Below, piece after piece: positions 15,267-23,661 of a stretch of DNA of 41,318 bases. The notes under the pieces are model-generated. The model did no database searches. It saw nothing but the letters and a program-made list of their open reading frames with translations, and was not told where the DNA came from. Origin of the DNA: Mesonia sp. GTDB lineage: Bacteria > Bacteroidota > Bacteroidia > Flavobacteriales > Flavobacteriaceae. Location of the stretch: NCBI GenBank assembly GCA_012964435.1, contig DTTX01000050.1, positions 1 to 41,318 on the forward strand, given 5' to 3'. Each line of letters begins with the position of its first letter. The stretch's first letter is position 1. The position numbers were made by a program, and so were the translations under genes.

Positions 15267-15282
15267 GAAATGTTAGTTTCTT

Positions 15283-15290
15283 CAAAATTA
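15283..15290 (-). promoter_or_regulatory. -7 promoter element of ndh
   Basis: Perfect TAATTTTG on the minus strand, 16 bp upstream of the ndh ATG. No well-spaced TTG was seen. Confidence 0.4.
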
Positions 15291-15389
15291 AACCCTACCC
15301 AACAATTATTATGTTAGCATTGTTATAATTTCTAAAAAAAGTGTAACATTTAACCGATTTAATTTACTTATTACTAAAACCAAAAAGTC

Positions 15390-15884
15390 TTGACCGAAAA
15401 AACTGAACATAATTTTGTGCAATTGCTCGAACAAAACCAGAACATTGTGCATAAAATTTGTAGGCTTTATACTAACGATCAAGATGCACACAATGACTTA
15501 TTTCAAGAAATAACCATTCAATTATGGAAAGCTTACCCCAAATTTAGAGGCGATGCTAAGTTTAGTACTTGGATGTATCGTGTGGCTTTAAATACAGCGA
15601 TCACACTTTATAGAAAGTCTAAAAGAAAAGTAAAAACTCAAGAGTTTGAAAATGTCGCTTTTAAAATAAAGGCTGAAGAATACGACGACACAACAGAAAA
15701 GCAGCTATCTGTAATGTACTCCGCCATTAAAGAATTGAATGATATCGATAAAGCTTTAGTGTTTCTATACTTAGAAGATAAGAATTACAGCGAAATTTCT
15801 GATACGCTAGGTATAACCGAAGTTAATGCGAGAGTGAAGATGAATAGAGTAAAAAAGAAACTAAAAAGCATTTTAAATCCGTAG
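15390..15884 (+). CDS. ECF-type RNA polymerase sigma factor
   Basis: 164-aa sigma-70 family factor. Region 2 (about residues 15-75) contains DAHNDLFQEITIQLWKAY and GDAKFSTWMYRVALNTA, for -10 recognition and strand opening. Region 4 (about 110-160) contains LNDIDKALVFLYLEDKNY and the HTH YSEISDTLGITEVNARVK. There is no region 3, which is the ECF layout. The best start is TTG at 15390; no ATG is available before region 2. It is followed 5 bp later by a membrane protein that is probably its regulator, forming a two-gene operon. Cytoplasmic; the regulon is unknown. Confidence 0.9.
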   Translation: MTEKTEHNFVQLLEQNQNIVHKICRLYTNDQDAHNDLFQEITIQLWKAYPKFRGDAKFSTWMYRVALNTAITLYRKSKRKVKTQEFENVAFKIKAEEYDDTTEKQLSVMYSAIKELNDIDKALVFLYLEDKNYSEISDTLGITEVNARVKMNRVKKKLKSILNP

Positions 15885-15889
15885 ACCCG

Positions 15890-16507
15890 ATGGATGAATT
15901 AGAATTATTAAAACAAGACTGGAAGAAGCAAGATGCGAACCTTCCTAACATAAAGGCTAAAGAAATTTACCCGCTTTTACTAAAGAGATCCTCCTCTATC
16001 GTAAAATGGATCTTCTTTATTAGCATGGCAGAATTAGCCCTAGGTATTTTTCTGAACATTTTTTTAGCCGATCAAGAATTTTGGGAGCAGGTAGAAAATA
16101 TTCATCTTAAAACCACAACGATCATCGCTTACACCTTGAGCTATGCGATCTCTATTTTCTTTATCATACTTTTTTATAAACGCTATAGAGCAATTAATGT
16201 GACCGATAATGCTTCGACTTTAATGAAGAATATTCTTAAAACTAGAAAAGTAGTAAAGTATTACATCATATATGTCTTAGCTTCCTCAGGGATTTTATGC
16301 TTTTTAGTGTTTATTTTCACTTTACTTTACGCGGAACAATTTTCTGGAATAAGAAATGATATTAATTGGTTTAAAGCTATTGCAATTGGTTTTATAGCTA
16401 CTATTGTTTTCTTATTAGTTCTTTGGGGAATTTATACACTAATCTACGGCTTACTACTTCGTAAACTAAAGGCAAATTATAAAGAGATCAAACGTTTAGA
16501 AATCTAA
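15890..16507 (+). CDS. Membrane protein partnered with the ECF sigma factor, probable anti-sigma role
   Basis: 205 aa. A short cytoplasmic N-terminus (MDELELLKQDWKKQDANLP) is followed by four hydrophobic segments, roughly residues 38-60, 78-98, 120-148 and 158-185, and a basic cytoplasmic C-terminus. The N-terminal LLKxDWKKQD motif is one I associate with Flavobacteriia membrane proteins downstream of ECF sigma genes. It lacks a recognisable zinc-binding ZAS motif (HxxxCxxC). The tight 5-bp coupling to the sigma factor supports a membrane tether or anti-sigma role, which is inference. Confidence 0.65.
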   Translation: MDELELLKQDWKKQDANLPNIKAKEIYPLLLKRSSSIVKWIFFISMAELALGIFLNIFLADQEFWEQVENIHLKTTTIIAYTLSYAISIFFIILFYKRYRAINVTDNASTLMKNILKTRKVVKYYIIYVLASSGILCFLVFIFTLLYAEQFSGIRNDINWFKAIAIGFIATIVFLLVLWGIYTLIYGLLLRKLKANYKEIKRLEI

Positions 16508-16557
16508 ACTTTATAAGTACTCAAACATTTATTTAAGAGTGTTTTAACATAGACAAT

Positions 16558-16608
16558 AGTTAGATTTGTGCCAATTGGATGTAACTTATCTGTTGACCAA
16601 ATCTAACT
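16558..16608. promoter_or_regulatory. 11-bp perfect inverted repeat across the dikinase operon promoter
   Basis: AGTTAGATTTG (16558-16568) and CAAATCTAACT (16598-16608), with a 29-bp spacer. The left arm contains a perfect -7 element TAGATTTG (16561-16568). The right arm ends 1 bp before the ATG at 16610. It could be a two-site operator or, in a longer transcript, a hairpin covering the start. Confidence 0.6.
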
Positions 16609-16609
16609 T

Positions 16610-19516
16610 ATGAAAATCAAATTTTTATTGCTTTTTACATTTATTGGCATTCTTCCCGGCTTTGCGCAAGAAGTTTCTAATGAAGAGATTAAAGAAATTA
16701 TAAAAGAATACCGCTCACTACATCGCGGACCTTACCTAAAAATAGAATGGTTTTGCGACGATGGTACCAAAAGAGATTCTAAAGATCCTTGTCCCGATAA
16801 AATTGGCGGCATTCAGCACGCGAGTTATAAACCGCTAACCATTAGATTACAAGAAAAAAACCACCTGTTTTTTGGTGATATTTTAGCCTATACCGATAAA
16901 GGTGATTTTTGGGATTATCCCAACCAACACTCTAGATTGAAGCAATATCAACTCAACAACTATTTAGAAAGTGTAGATAATGGTTGGATCTTAGAAAAAG
17001 CCCAATACTATCGTGGTTCGGTACAATCTGAAGATGAACAAGAATGGGGAATCGATTTTTACAACTGGCTACTTTTAAGCAATACGAGAATTGAAGAGGA
17101 CTATTATTTAATTCGACAAAGTTTAAAAGATATTCCGCATAGTGGCGACAATCAAGACGCGCAGCAAATAAGAAGTCTTTCTAAAGTGATTGCTGAAGAG
17201 AATTCAAAATTTATGGATGCGCGTACCAAAATACACGGGCAACCCGATAAAAGCGACATTCAATTAGTTGAAAATTTTATGGAAGAAAATAAAAGTGATC
17301 TTTCTGAAAAACAACAAAAAGATCTGGATTCGCTTACTCAAGCCATGAAAACTTTTTACGCGCCTACCGATCTCAGCTATTTTGCTGAAAAAGCAAAGAA
17401 TTTTCCACAAGGTAGTTTTTTAAGAGATCAGTTAGCGCATTTAGGAAAACAAGATAAAGACTCTATTACTCAAAAAGCTTTAATTGAAGAAGCCGCGAGT
17501 TTAATGTGTGAAATTAGAACCGAGCTTTGCGAGGTGCAAAGCACATCAGACCAATTAACCGCTTTAGATGTTTCATTAAAACTTGAAGAAATTATCTTTA
17601 AAACCGCACCAGAATGGCAACCTAAAACCTTACTCGAGCAACTGGATAAAATTTACGCGCTTAGTTTAGCTTCTGCCAGCGCCGGAAATGTAGAATGGTG
17701 GGAATGGAACCAGATCGATCATTTACTTCAGCCTCAAAATTTAAATGAAATTACGATCGAAGAACTCAATAAAAAATTATCACTCGCTCGTAGCCAGGTA
17801 GAATGGAGTACTTCGATGGTAAAAGCTATTTATGGTGATGTGGTTGAAAAATATGAAGCTTTTGAGCCTAAAGCAACCGGTTTTATCGACGATCGCGTTC
17901 GCTCTTCGTTAGCTTTGCGTTTAGGAGAAACGGTAAGCGAATTAGGAAATTTTATTCGAGAGAAATCGAAACTTTCTAATCAAGTATTAGATTTAGATAG
18001 TCAAAGTTCTTTTCGTGGCCTAAATCCCGGTTATGCCTTCGGAAAGTTAATCGTGGTAGAAAATAACAGTGAAGATCTAGAAGTTTCTCCAGAGAATATT
18101 TATGTATTTCAAAAACCGCCATCAGATTTAAAACCTGTTGCCGGTATTGCAACGGTTTCTGAAGGTAATTTGGTTTCTCACGTACAATTATTGGCGAGAA
18201 ATTTAGGGATCCCGAATGCAGTATTGAGTCCGCAAAACTTAGAAGATCTAAAAGCTTACGATGGACAGAAAATTTTCTACGCCGTTTCCGATCAAGGAAC
18301 GATCATTATGAAAGAAGAAGACGATATGTCTTCCGAAGAAAAAGATCTATTCAGCAAAGACAAAGAACGCGATCAAGATAAGATTAGTGTTCCAGTAGAA
18401 AAAATAAACCTCGACCAAAAAACGGTGCTTAATCTTACTGAAGTTGACGCCAAAAGCTCCGGTAAGATCTGCGGACCAAAAGCCGCAAACCTCGGACAAT
18501 TAAAAAGTATGTTCCCTGAAAATGTGGTAAACGGCGTGGTGGTTCCCTTCGGAATTTTTAGAGCACATATGAATTTACCCATGCCTAAACAACAAGCTAC
18601 GTATTGGGAATATTTAAAAGAAACTTTTGCACAAGCGGAAGAAATGCGTGAAAGTAACATCCCGGAAAGTGAAGTTCAAAATTGCCAATTAGATCGTCTA
18701 AGTCTGCTTCGTGAAGCGATCAAGAACATGGAACTAAAACCTGAGTTTGTGAGTAATCTGGAGCGTGGTTTTCAAAATAATTTTGGTACGAACATCGGTG
18801 GAACTCCAGTTTTCTTAAGAAGTGATACCAATATGGAAGATTTAGGAAGCTTCACAGGCGCCGGACTCAACCTTACGGTGTTCAACGTTCGCGAGCGTGA
18901 GAAAATTTTAAACGGAATTAAAGATGTTTGGGCTTCTCCTTACACCGAGCGTAGTTTTAAATGGCGCCAGCAGTATTTAAACAATCCTGAAAATGTTTTT
19001 CCTTCCATTTTAATTATTCCGTCGGTAGATGTTGAATATAGTGGCGTGATGATCACCAAAGGAATTAACAATAACAATCCAGACGATTTAACGGTAGCTT
19101 TTAGTCGTGGCGCAGGTGGCGCGGTAGATGGGCAATCTGCCGAAGCTTGGTTGCTCGATCTTGATGGTGAAGACTTATTACTTTCGCCTGCGAGAGAAAC
19201 TTTCTACAATCGTTTACCGGCAAACGGAGGTTTAGACAAAAAATCGACTGCTTTTAATACTTCAATTTTAAATAAAAAAAATAAAGAAGAAATTAAAGCT
19301 TTAACAAGAAACATTAGAAAAACTATTCCTGAAAAAACAGAAGCCTCTAACACCGGACCTTATGATGTAGAACTTGGTTTTCTAAATAATAAATTATGGT
19401 TGTTCCAGATTAGACCTTTTGTTGAAAATAAAAACGCTAAAAGTTCAACTTATTTACAATCTATTTCTCCGGAAGTAGACACCCAAAAATCAATTAATTT
19501 ACAAAGCACGATATAA
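16610..19516 (+). CDS. Secreted PEP-synthase-like protein: phosphohistidine domain followed by ATP-grasp domain
   Basis: 968 aa. There is a signal peptide ending GFAQ (cleavage after A19), so the protein is exported. The N-terminal half (20-460) is novel, mostly helical, with a Cys pair C49/C61. A PEP-utiliser swivel domain at about 463-565 carries the phosphoryl-carrier histidine H524 in SHVQLLARNLGIP. A PPDK/PEP-synthase-type ATP-grasp domain at about 605-940 contains CGPKAANLGQL, FLRSDTNMEDLGSFTGAG (R737), DVWASPYTERSF, SGVMITKG and the terminal LFQIRPF (R935). The PEP/pyruvate-binding TIM barrel is absent. The His-then-ATP order matches glucan water dikinase, not PEP synthase. It would use ATP in the periplasm to phosphorylate an unknown acceptor. 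The first gene of an operon with a serine hydrolase 7 bp downstream. Confidence 0.85.
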   Translation: MKIKFLLLFTFIGILPGFAQEVSNEEIKEIIKEYRSLHRGPYLKIEWFCDDGTKRDSKDPCPDKIGGIQHASYKPLTIRLQEKNHLFFGDILAYTDKGDFWDYPNQHSRLKQYQLNNYLESVDNGWILEKAQYYRGSVQSEDEQEWGIDFYNWLLLSNTRIEEDYYLIRQSLKDIPHSGDNQDAQQIRSLSKVIAEENSKFMDARTKIHGQPDKSDIQLVENFMEENKSDLSEKQQKDLDSLTQAMKTFYAPTDLSYFAEKAKNFPQGSFLRDQLAHLGKQDKDSITQKALIEEAASLMCEIRTELCEVQSTSDQLTALDVSLKLEEIIFKTAPEWQPKTLLEQLDKIYALSLASASAGNVEWWEWNQIDHLLQPQNLNEITIEELNKKLSLARSQVEWSTSMVKAIYGDVVEKYEAFEPKATGFIDDRVRSSLALRLGETVSELGNFIREKSKLSNQVLDLDSQSSFRGLNPGYAFGKLIVVENNSEDLEVSPENIYVFQKPPSDLKPVAGIATVSEGNLVSHVQLLARNLGIPNAVLSPQNLEDLKAYDGQKIFYAVSDQGTIIMKEEDDMSSEEKDLFSKDKERDQDKISVPVEKINLDQKTVLNLTEVDAKSSGKICGPKAANLGQLKSMFPENVVNGVVVPFGIFRAHMNLPMPKQQATYWEYLKETFAQAEEMRESNIPESEVQNCQLDRLSLLREAIKNMELKPEFVSNLERGFQNNFGTNIGGTPVFLRSDTNMEDLGSFTGAGLNLTVFNVREREKILNGIKDVWASPYTERSFKWRQQYLNNPENVFPSILIIPSVDVEYSGVMITKGINNNNPDDLTVAFSRGAGGAVDGQSAEAWLLDLDGEDLLLSPARETFYNRLPANGGLDKKSTAFNTSILNKKNKEEIKALTRNIRKTIPEKTEASNTGPYDVELGFLNNKLWLFQIRPFVENKNAKSSTYLQSISPEVDTQKSINLQSTI

Positions 19517-19523
19517 TTTATCT

Positions 19524-20801
19524 ATGAAAATTTTCAGCAAAAAATATACTATTCTTGGCATTACGCTTATGGTTTCATCCTTTGTTTTGATGAGCTTCTA
19601 CCCTATCGACGGTTATAAATCTACAGGAATCACTCGATTATTAAGGTTACAACGTATTCAGCAAGATTCTACAAAAAAATTAGATTTACCGATCGGCGCT
19701 CAGCTTCCGTTAAATTGTATTAATCTACAATTGACTTCCGTAGAAGATTCTATCTCTACCATTTTAAAAGAGGATGAAGAATTTTCAGCAAAAATAAAAC
19801 AAGTAGTCCCTTCAGGAAATTATTCGGTTACGGTATTAGATATGAGCGACCCGAATAACCTAAAATATGCCGCACACAAAGAAAGCTTAGGCTACCAACC
19901 GGGAAGTGTGGGAAAACTTACTGTAATCACCGCTTTATTTACGCAGCTGCATAATATTTGTCCGCAATCTTGGGAAGCTCGCAAAGCTTTACTAAAAAAC
20001 AAAAAAGTAAGAGCCGGTGATTGGGCGTTATACGACCATCATACTATTCCTGATTACGATATAGAAAATGATCGCCAAGTAAAAAGAAAAGTAAAAGCAG
20101 ACGATGTATTTACGCTTTACGAATGGGCAGACCATATGATGTCGGTGAGTAATAACGGTGCGGCAAGTGTAGTTTGGCGAGAAGCTTTATTGATGACTGC
20201 TTTTGGTGATGAATATGAATATATTACCGAAGAAGATGCCGATGAATATTTTAAAAACACGACTCGAAAAGAATTAACGCTTTTGGCTAATAGTATTGTA
20301 AATGATCCTTTACGTAAATTAGGAATTACCAAAGATGAATGGCGTTTAGGAAGCTTTTTCACCTCTGGAGCTAATAAATACGTGGGCGATATTGGCGGAA
20401 GTATTGGTACTCCGGTTGGATTAATGAAGTATTTAGTTCAGCTAGAACAAGGTAAAGTAGTTGATAGTTCTTCAAGCTTAGAAATTAAACGTTTAATGTA
20501 TATGACCGACAGACGTATTCGTTATGCTTACGCGCAAGAAATTAGAGATGCAGCGGTTTATTTTAAATCGGGTTCTTTATATTCTTGTGATCGTTCTAAC
20601 GGAAAATCGTGTGGTGAATATGTCGGTAATGTTTATAATTATATGAATTCTGTCGCGATTATCGAACACCCTAACGGAAAGAAATATATGGTTTGTTTAA
20701 TGACCAACGTTCTTAGAAAGAACTCTGCTTGGGATCATATGGTATTGGCTTCTAAAATCGACCAAGTAATTAACCCGAAGAAAAAAGAAACCTCTTCTTA
20801 A
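19524..20801 (+). CDS. Membrane-anchored serine hydrolase of the beta-lactamase/PBP fold
   Basis: 425 aa. An uncleaved or signal-type hydrophobic segment (about residues 8-26) directs it to the periplasm. The catalytic triad of motifs is present: SxxK as S128-V-G-K131 in YQPGSVGKLTVI, SxN as S209-N-N211 in MSVSNNGAASV, and KSG at 348-350 in YFKSGSLYSC. This is the class A beta-lactamase-related family (beta-lactamase2 type). The spacing between motifs is longer than in true beta-lactamases, and an extra about 100-residue N-terminal region suggests an endogenous role, for example on peptidoglycan. It is co-transcribed with the secreted dikinase-like gene. A paralogue is at 23651-24568. The convergent next gene ends 8 bp away with no terminator between. 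Confidence 0.82.
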   Translation: MKIFSKKYTILGITLMVSSFVLMSFYPIDGYKSTGITRLLRLQRIQQDSTKKLDLPIGAQLPLNCINLQLTSVEDSISTILKEDEEFSAKIKQVVPSGNYSVTVLDMSDPNNLKYAAHKESLGYQPGSVGKLTVITALFTQLHNICPQSWEARKALLKNKKVRAGDWALYDHHTIPDYDIENDRQVKRKVKADDVFTLYEWADHMMSVSNNGAASVVWREALLMTAFGDEYEYITEEDADEYFKNTTRKELTLLANSIVNDPLRKLGITKDEWRLGSFFTSGANKYVGDIGGSIGTPVGLMKYLVQLEQGKVVDSSSSLEIKRLMYMTDRRIRYAYAQEIRDAAVYFKSGSLYSCDRSNGKSCGEYVGNVYNYMNSVAIIEHPNGKKYMVCLMTNVLRKNSAWDHMVLASKIDQVINPKKKETSS

Positions 20802-20809
20802 GTTGAAAT

Positions 20810-23629
20810 TTAATCCTCTAATAAATTATTAAGCGCGTTTATAGCAAACGTGCTTATTTTTTTATTTTGATGTCTGGTAAGCGGTTTCACTAACGGAATA
20901 TAGGTTTTGTTTTCGCCATCTAATTGTGCAATTAAATACAAAACAGCCAATTTTATTTTCTGGTCTTTCCCTTTCAGTAGCATTTCAAAGCACATTTTTT
21001 CGGTTGGTGCTACTAAATCGTCTGCTTCTTGACCTTCATTAAAAACTGTAGAATTTTCAACCAGAGGTAAAAGCGTTTGTTTTAAATTAGGCTGAAGTAA
21101 ATTATCTAAAAACTCGATGGCATTGGCTCGAACCTCCTGTTTTTCACTAATAATCCCTTGGTAAGCGATCTCGATATCTTTTTGTTGATACCGAAGTCCT
21201 AAAAGTGTAAAGATCTGCTCTAAACCGTGGTCTAATCTTCGCTCTAAAAGATCGATCAAACTATTTCTAGCTGAAAATTCTTCGACATCTTTATCGCTGG
21301 TAAGCATCTCTTCGTATTTTAAAAAGATCTGTTTTTGTATTTGCATTGCCGATAACGTACGGTGATACAATTTACACTCTTGCAAAATTAATCTTACCAC
21401 ATCACGCTTGCTAAATTTTAAAGAAGGATGGTTAGATTTTAATTGATTGAGCACTCTTGCCGATTCTAAACGCACAATGAGGTCTTTATTTCTTAATAAT
21501 TTAAACAAAGCATTTACCGCTTTCTGACCACCAAAAGCACCAATGATTTCCGGAATAAATTGCTTTGAATTTGGATCGATCTGATCGTAATTCAGTTTAA
21601 ATATTAATTCTTTAATGATCGCGTGACCGTAGTTTTTTAAAGCTGAAATAGCTTCATTCCTAAATTTTTTATGCTGAAGAAAATCTAATAAACTATCTAA
21701 GAATAACGGACTAGAACTTATTCCTGCTGCCTTGATCGCGGCTTTAATAACTTCATCATTTTTGTTGTTGAAATGAGCAGTGATGTAAGAATAAAACCTT
21801 GAGTTTTCTGCATATCCAATGGTCTGGATTAACTCGATGGTTTCTTCGATTCGATGCGTATCGCTAGGAAGGTTTACGTGTTCAATTTGTTTCGCTATTC
21901 TTAAACCAAGTTTGTAGCGTTGCGCCAGTTTTTTATTGTCTCTAGATTCTACCGCCAAACAAAGTAAGGCTGCAGAAGAAATATAAGGATCTTTATGATT
22001 TAAGTAAGCATCGAATAATTCTAACCCATTAATATCGGTATGTATAAGCAAATAACGCATGGCTGCAAGAACCACTTCATCATCACGTTGATAAATTAAC
22101 TCCTGAACTTTATCGATCGCCGTACCTTTATCTAACAAATATAAATTTGAAATTGCTGCGGCTTTCACTTCATTTGAAGAATGATCTAAAAGCTGAATAA
22201 TTAAATTTTTCAAACGCTTATCGCTTACATCATTTACTTTATTCAACATATATAAAATCTCACTTTCCTCACCATTTTCTAAGACATTAATGATCGTTGA
22301 TTTAGTAGAAACACTTTTCGATTTTCTTTTTTTCTTTTTAGTTTGTTTTGCCGTAAAGCTGATTAAATTTTCTCGGAAAGATTCAAAATAGGTGGTTCTC
22401 ACTTTAAAGATGAAAAATAACCAGACGCTGAGTAATATGAGAATTAAGATTGAAATCTGATACGCTTCAAATTCTAATCCTTTCACCACAAAAATTAAAA
22501 GACAACCGGCTATTCCTGTTGCTACACTATCCACCACAACATCTATAAACGACTTGGTTTTATTTTTCACTTCTGTTGGTACAGGAAGTACTAATAATTC
22601 TGAAGCTGCTTTATTGATCGATTGTTTAAAACTACCATCAATCGCTTTTATTAAGATCACTGCCCAAAGCTCCGGAAAAACAATAAACAAAATCGCTACC
22701 AAACCAATCCCCAACGGAAGTATTAATAAGGTGGAAGCTACGCCCCAAACCCCAACAATTCTTCTCGTTAAAAATAACTGAATTGCTAATGAAGTTAAGT
22801 TGAAGGTAGAAAACCAAAACCCGAAAAAAGACGCCAAATCATCTGAATTACCGATCGCTTTTGAAGCCATATCACTAAATTGGTAATCGACCAATTTAGC
22901 TACGATCACACCTACTCCAATAATACCTGCAATGTAAGTAAGGTGTTTGGATTCTAGAATTAATTTAAATGAAGATTCGTTAGAAGCATAAGTTCGCTGT
23001 TGCTGTCTAAAAATCCCTAAATTTTTAACTCGCTTTCTCCAAATTATATGCAATAAAGGAATACAGCCAAACATAATTAGAGCTGCAATGATCATTAGAT
23101 CGTCATTACCAATTACCGGCGCTAAAAGATTTGTAAGATAACCACCTAAAATACCCCCACTAATTGCTCCCGCACCAATAAAACCAAATAATCGTTTGGC
23201 TTCACGAATGTTATACACCAAATTGGCTAATACCCAAAATTGAGAAGTTGCCAAAACTGCATAAATAGCTACCCAAACATAGTAGAAATATAACAGCCAA
23301 GTTGAAAAATATTGTAGGCTTAGTAAGACTTTTAACGAAATAAAAACCACTCCGGAAACGATTAAAGTCGCCGTAACTATTCTTAGTAATGAAAATCGTT
23401 TTAATGCCTTATTATAAAAAAAAGAACTTCCGACAGCTACCAATGCCACTAAAAGAAAAGCATAAGGTAAACTCTCGGAAGTTAGCTTAGATAAAAACAA
23501 CGCATTAACCGTTGGTTTAACGATTAATAGCGTTGTGATGATTAAAAATATATAGAGTTGCATTAACAGAGAAACGCCAAGTTCACCGCTTCTAATGTCG
23601 AATGTTCTCTGTATAAATTTTCTTAGCAT
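20810..23629 (-). CDS. Npt/TLC-type nucleotide transporter fused to HEAT repeats
   Basis: 939 aa. Residues 1-415 form about 12 transmembrane segments. The first region (LLIVKPTVNALFLSKL then PYAFLLVALVAV) is typical of the ATP/ADP (NTP/NDP) exchanger family found in plastids, obligate intracellular bacteria and, in HEAT-fused form, free-living bacteria. A lysine-rich linker (KQTKKKKRKSKS, about 427-440) leads to a C-terminal all-helical region of HEAT-like repeats (about 450-939), e.g. LLDHSSNEVKAAAISNLYLL and LRNKDLIVRLESARVL. With 12 segments the repeats would be cytoplasmic. The substrate is unproven; ATP, ADP or another nucleotide is likely by family. Second gene after a serine hydrolase, 21 bp downstream. 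Confidence 0.78.
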   Translation of the reverse strand: MLRKFIQRTFDIRSGELGVSLLMQLYIFLIITTLLIVKPTVNALFLSKLTSESLPYAFLLVALVAVGSSFFYNKALKRFSLLRIVTATLIVSGVVFISLKVLLSLQYFSTWLLYFYYVWVAIYAVLATSQFWVLANLVYNIREAKRLFGFIGAGAISGGILGGYLTNLLAPVIGNDDLMIIAALIMFGCIPLLHIIWRKRVKNLGIFRQQQRTYASNESSFKLILESKHLTYIAGIIGVGVIVAKLVDYQFSDMASKAIGNSDDLASFFGFWFSTFNLTSLAIQLFLTRRIVGVWGVASTLLILPLGIGLVAILFIVFPELWAVILIKAIDGSFKQSINKAASELLVLPVPTEVKNKTKSFIDVVVDSVATGIAGCLLIFVVKGLEFEAYQISILILILLSVWLFFIFKVRTTYFESFRENLISFTAKQTKKKKRKSKSVSTKSTIINVLENGEESEILYMLNKVNDVSDKRLKNLIIQLLDHSSNEVKAAAISNLYLLDKGTAIDKVQELIYQRDDEVVLAAMRYLLIHTDINGLELFDAYLNHKDPYISSAALLCLAVESRDNKKLAQRYKLGLRIAKQIEHVNLPSDTHRIEETIELIQTIGYAENSRFYSYITAHFNNKNDEVIKAAIKAAGISSSPLFLDSLLDFLQHKKFRNEAISALKNYGHAIIKELIFKLNYDQIDPNSKQFIPEIIGAFGGQKAVNALFKLLRNKDLIVRLESARVLNQLKSNHPSLKFSKRDVVRLILQECKLYHRTLSAMQIQKQIFLKYEEMLTSDKDVEEFSARNSLIDLLERRLDHGLEQIFTLLGLRYQQKDIEIAYQGIISEKQEVRANAIEFLDNLLQPNLKQTLLPLVENSTVFNEGQEADDLVAPTEKMCFEMLLKGKDQKIKLAVLYLIAQLDGENKTYIPLVKPLTRHQNKKISTFAINALNNLLED

Positions 23630-23638
23630 GTTTTGGAT

Positions 23639-23661
23639 AAACTACATCTATTATGTAGTTT
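23639..23661. other. Intercistronic hairpin at the serine hydrolase stop codon
   Basis: AAACTACAT (23639-23647) / ATGTAGTTT (23653-23661): a 9-bp perfect stem, 5-nt loop, and no T run after it on the minus strand. It overlaps the stop codon of the upstream gene and ends about 10 bp before the transporter ATG. More likely an mRNA processing or stability element than a terminator. Confidence 0.45.

Noticed and set aside
16565-16580. GTGCCA at 16569 as a fourth sigma-54-like site (minus strand)
   Set aside because: It has no TTGA/TTGC at the right spacing and would point away from the operon start.
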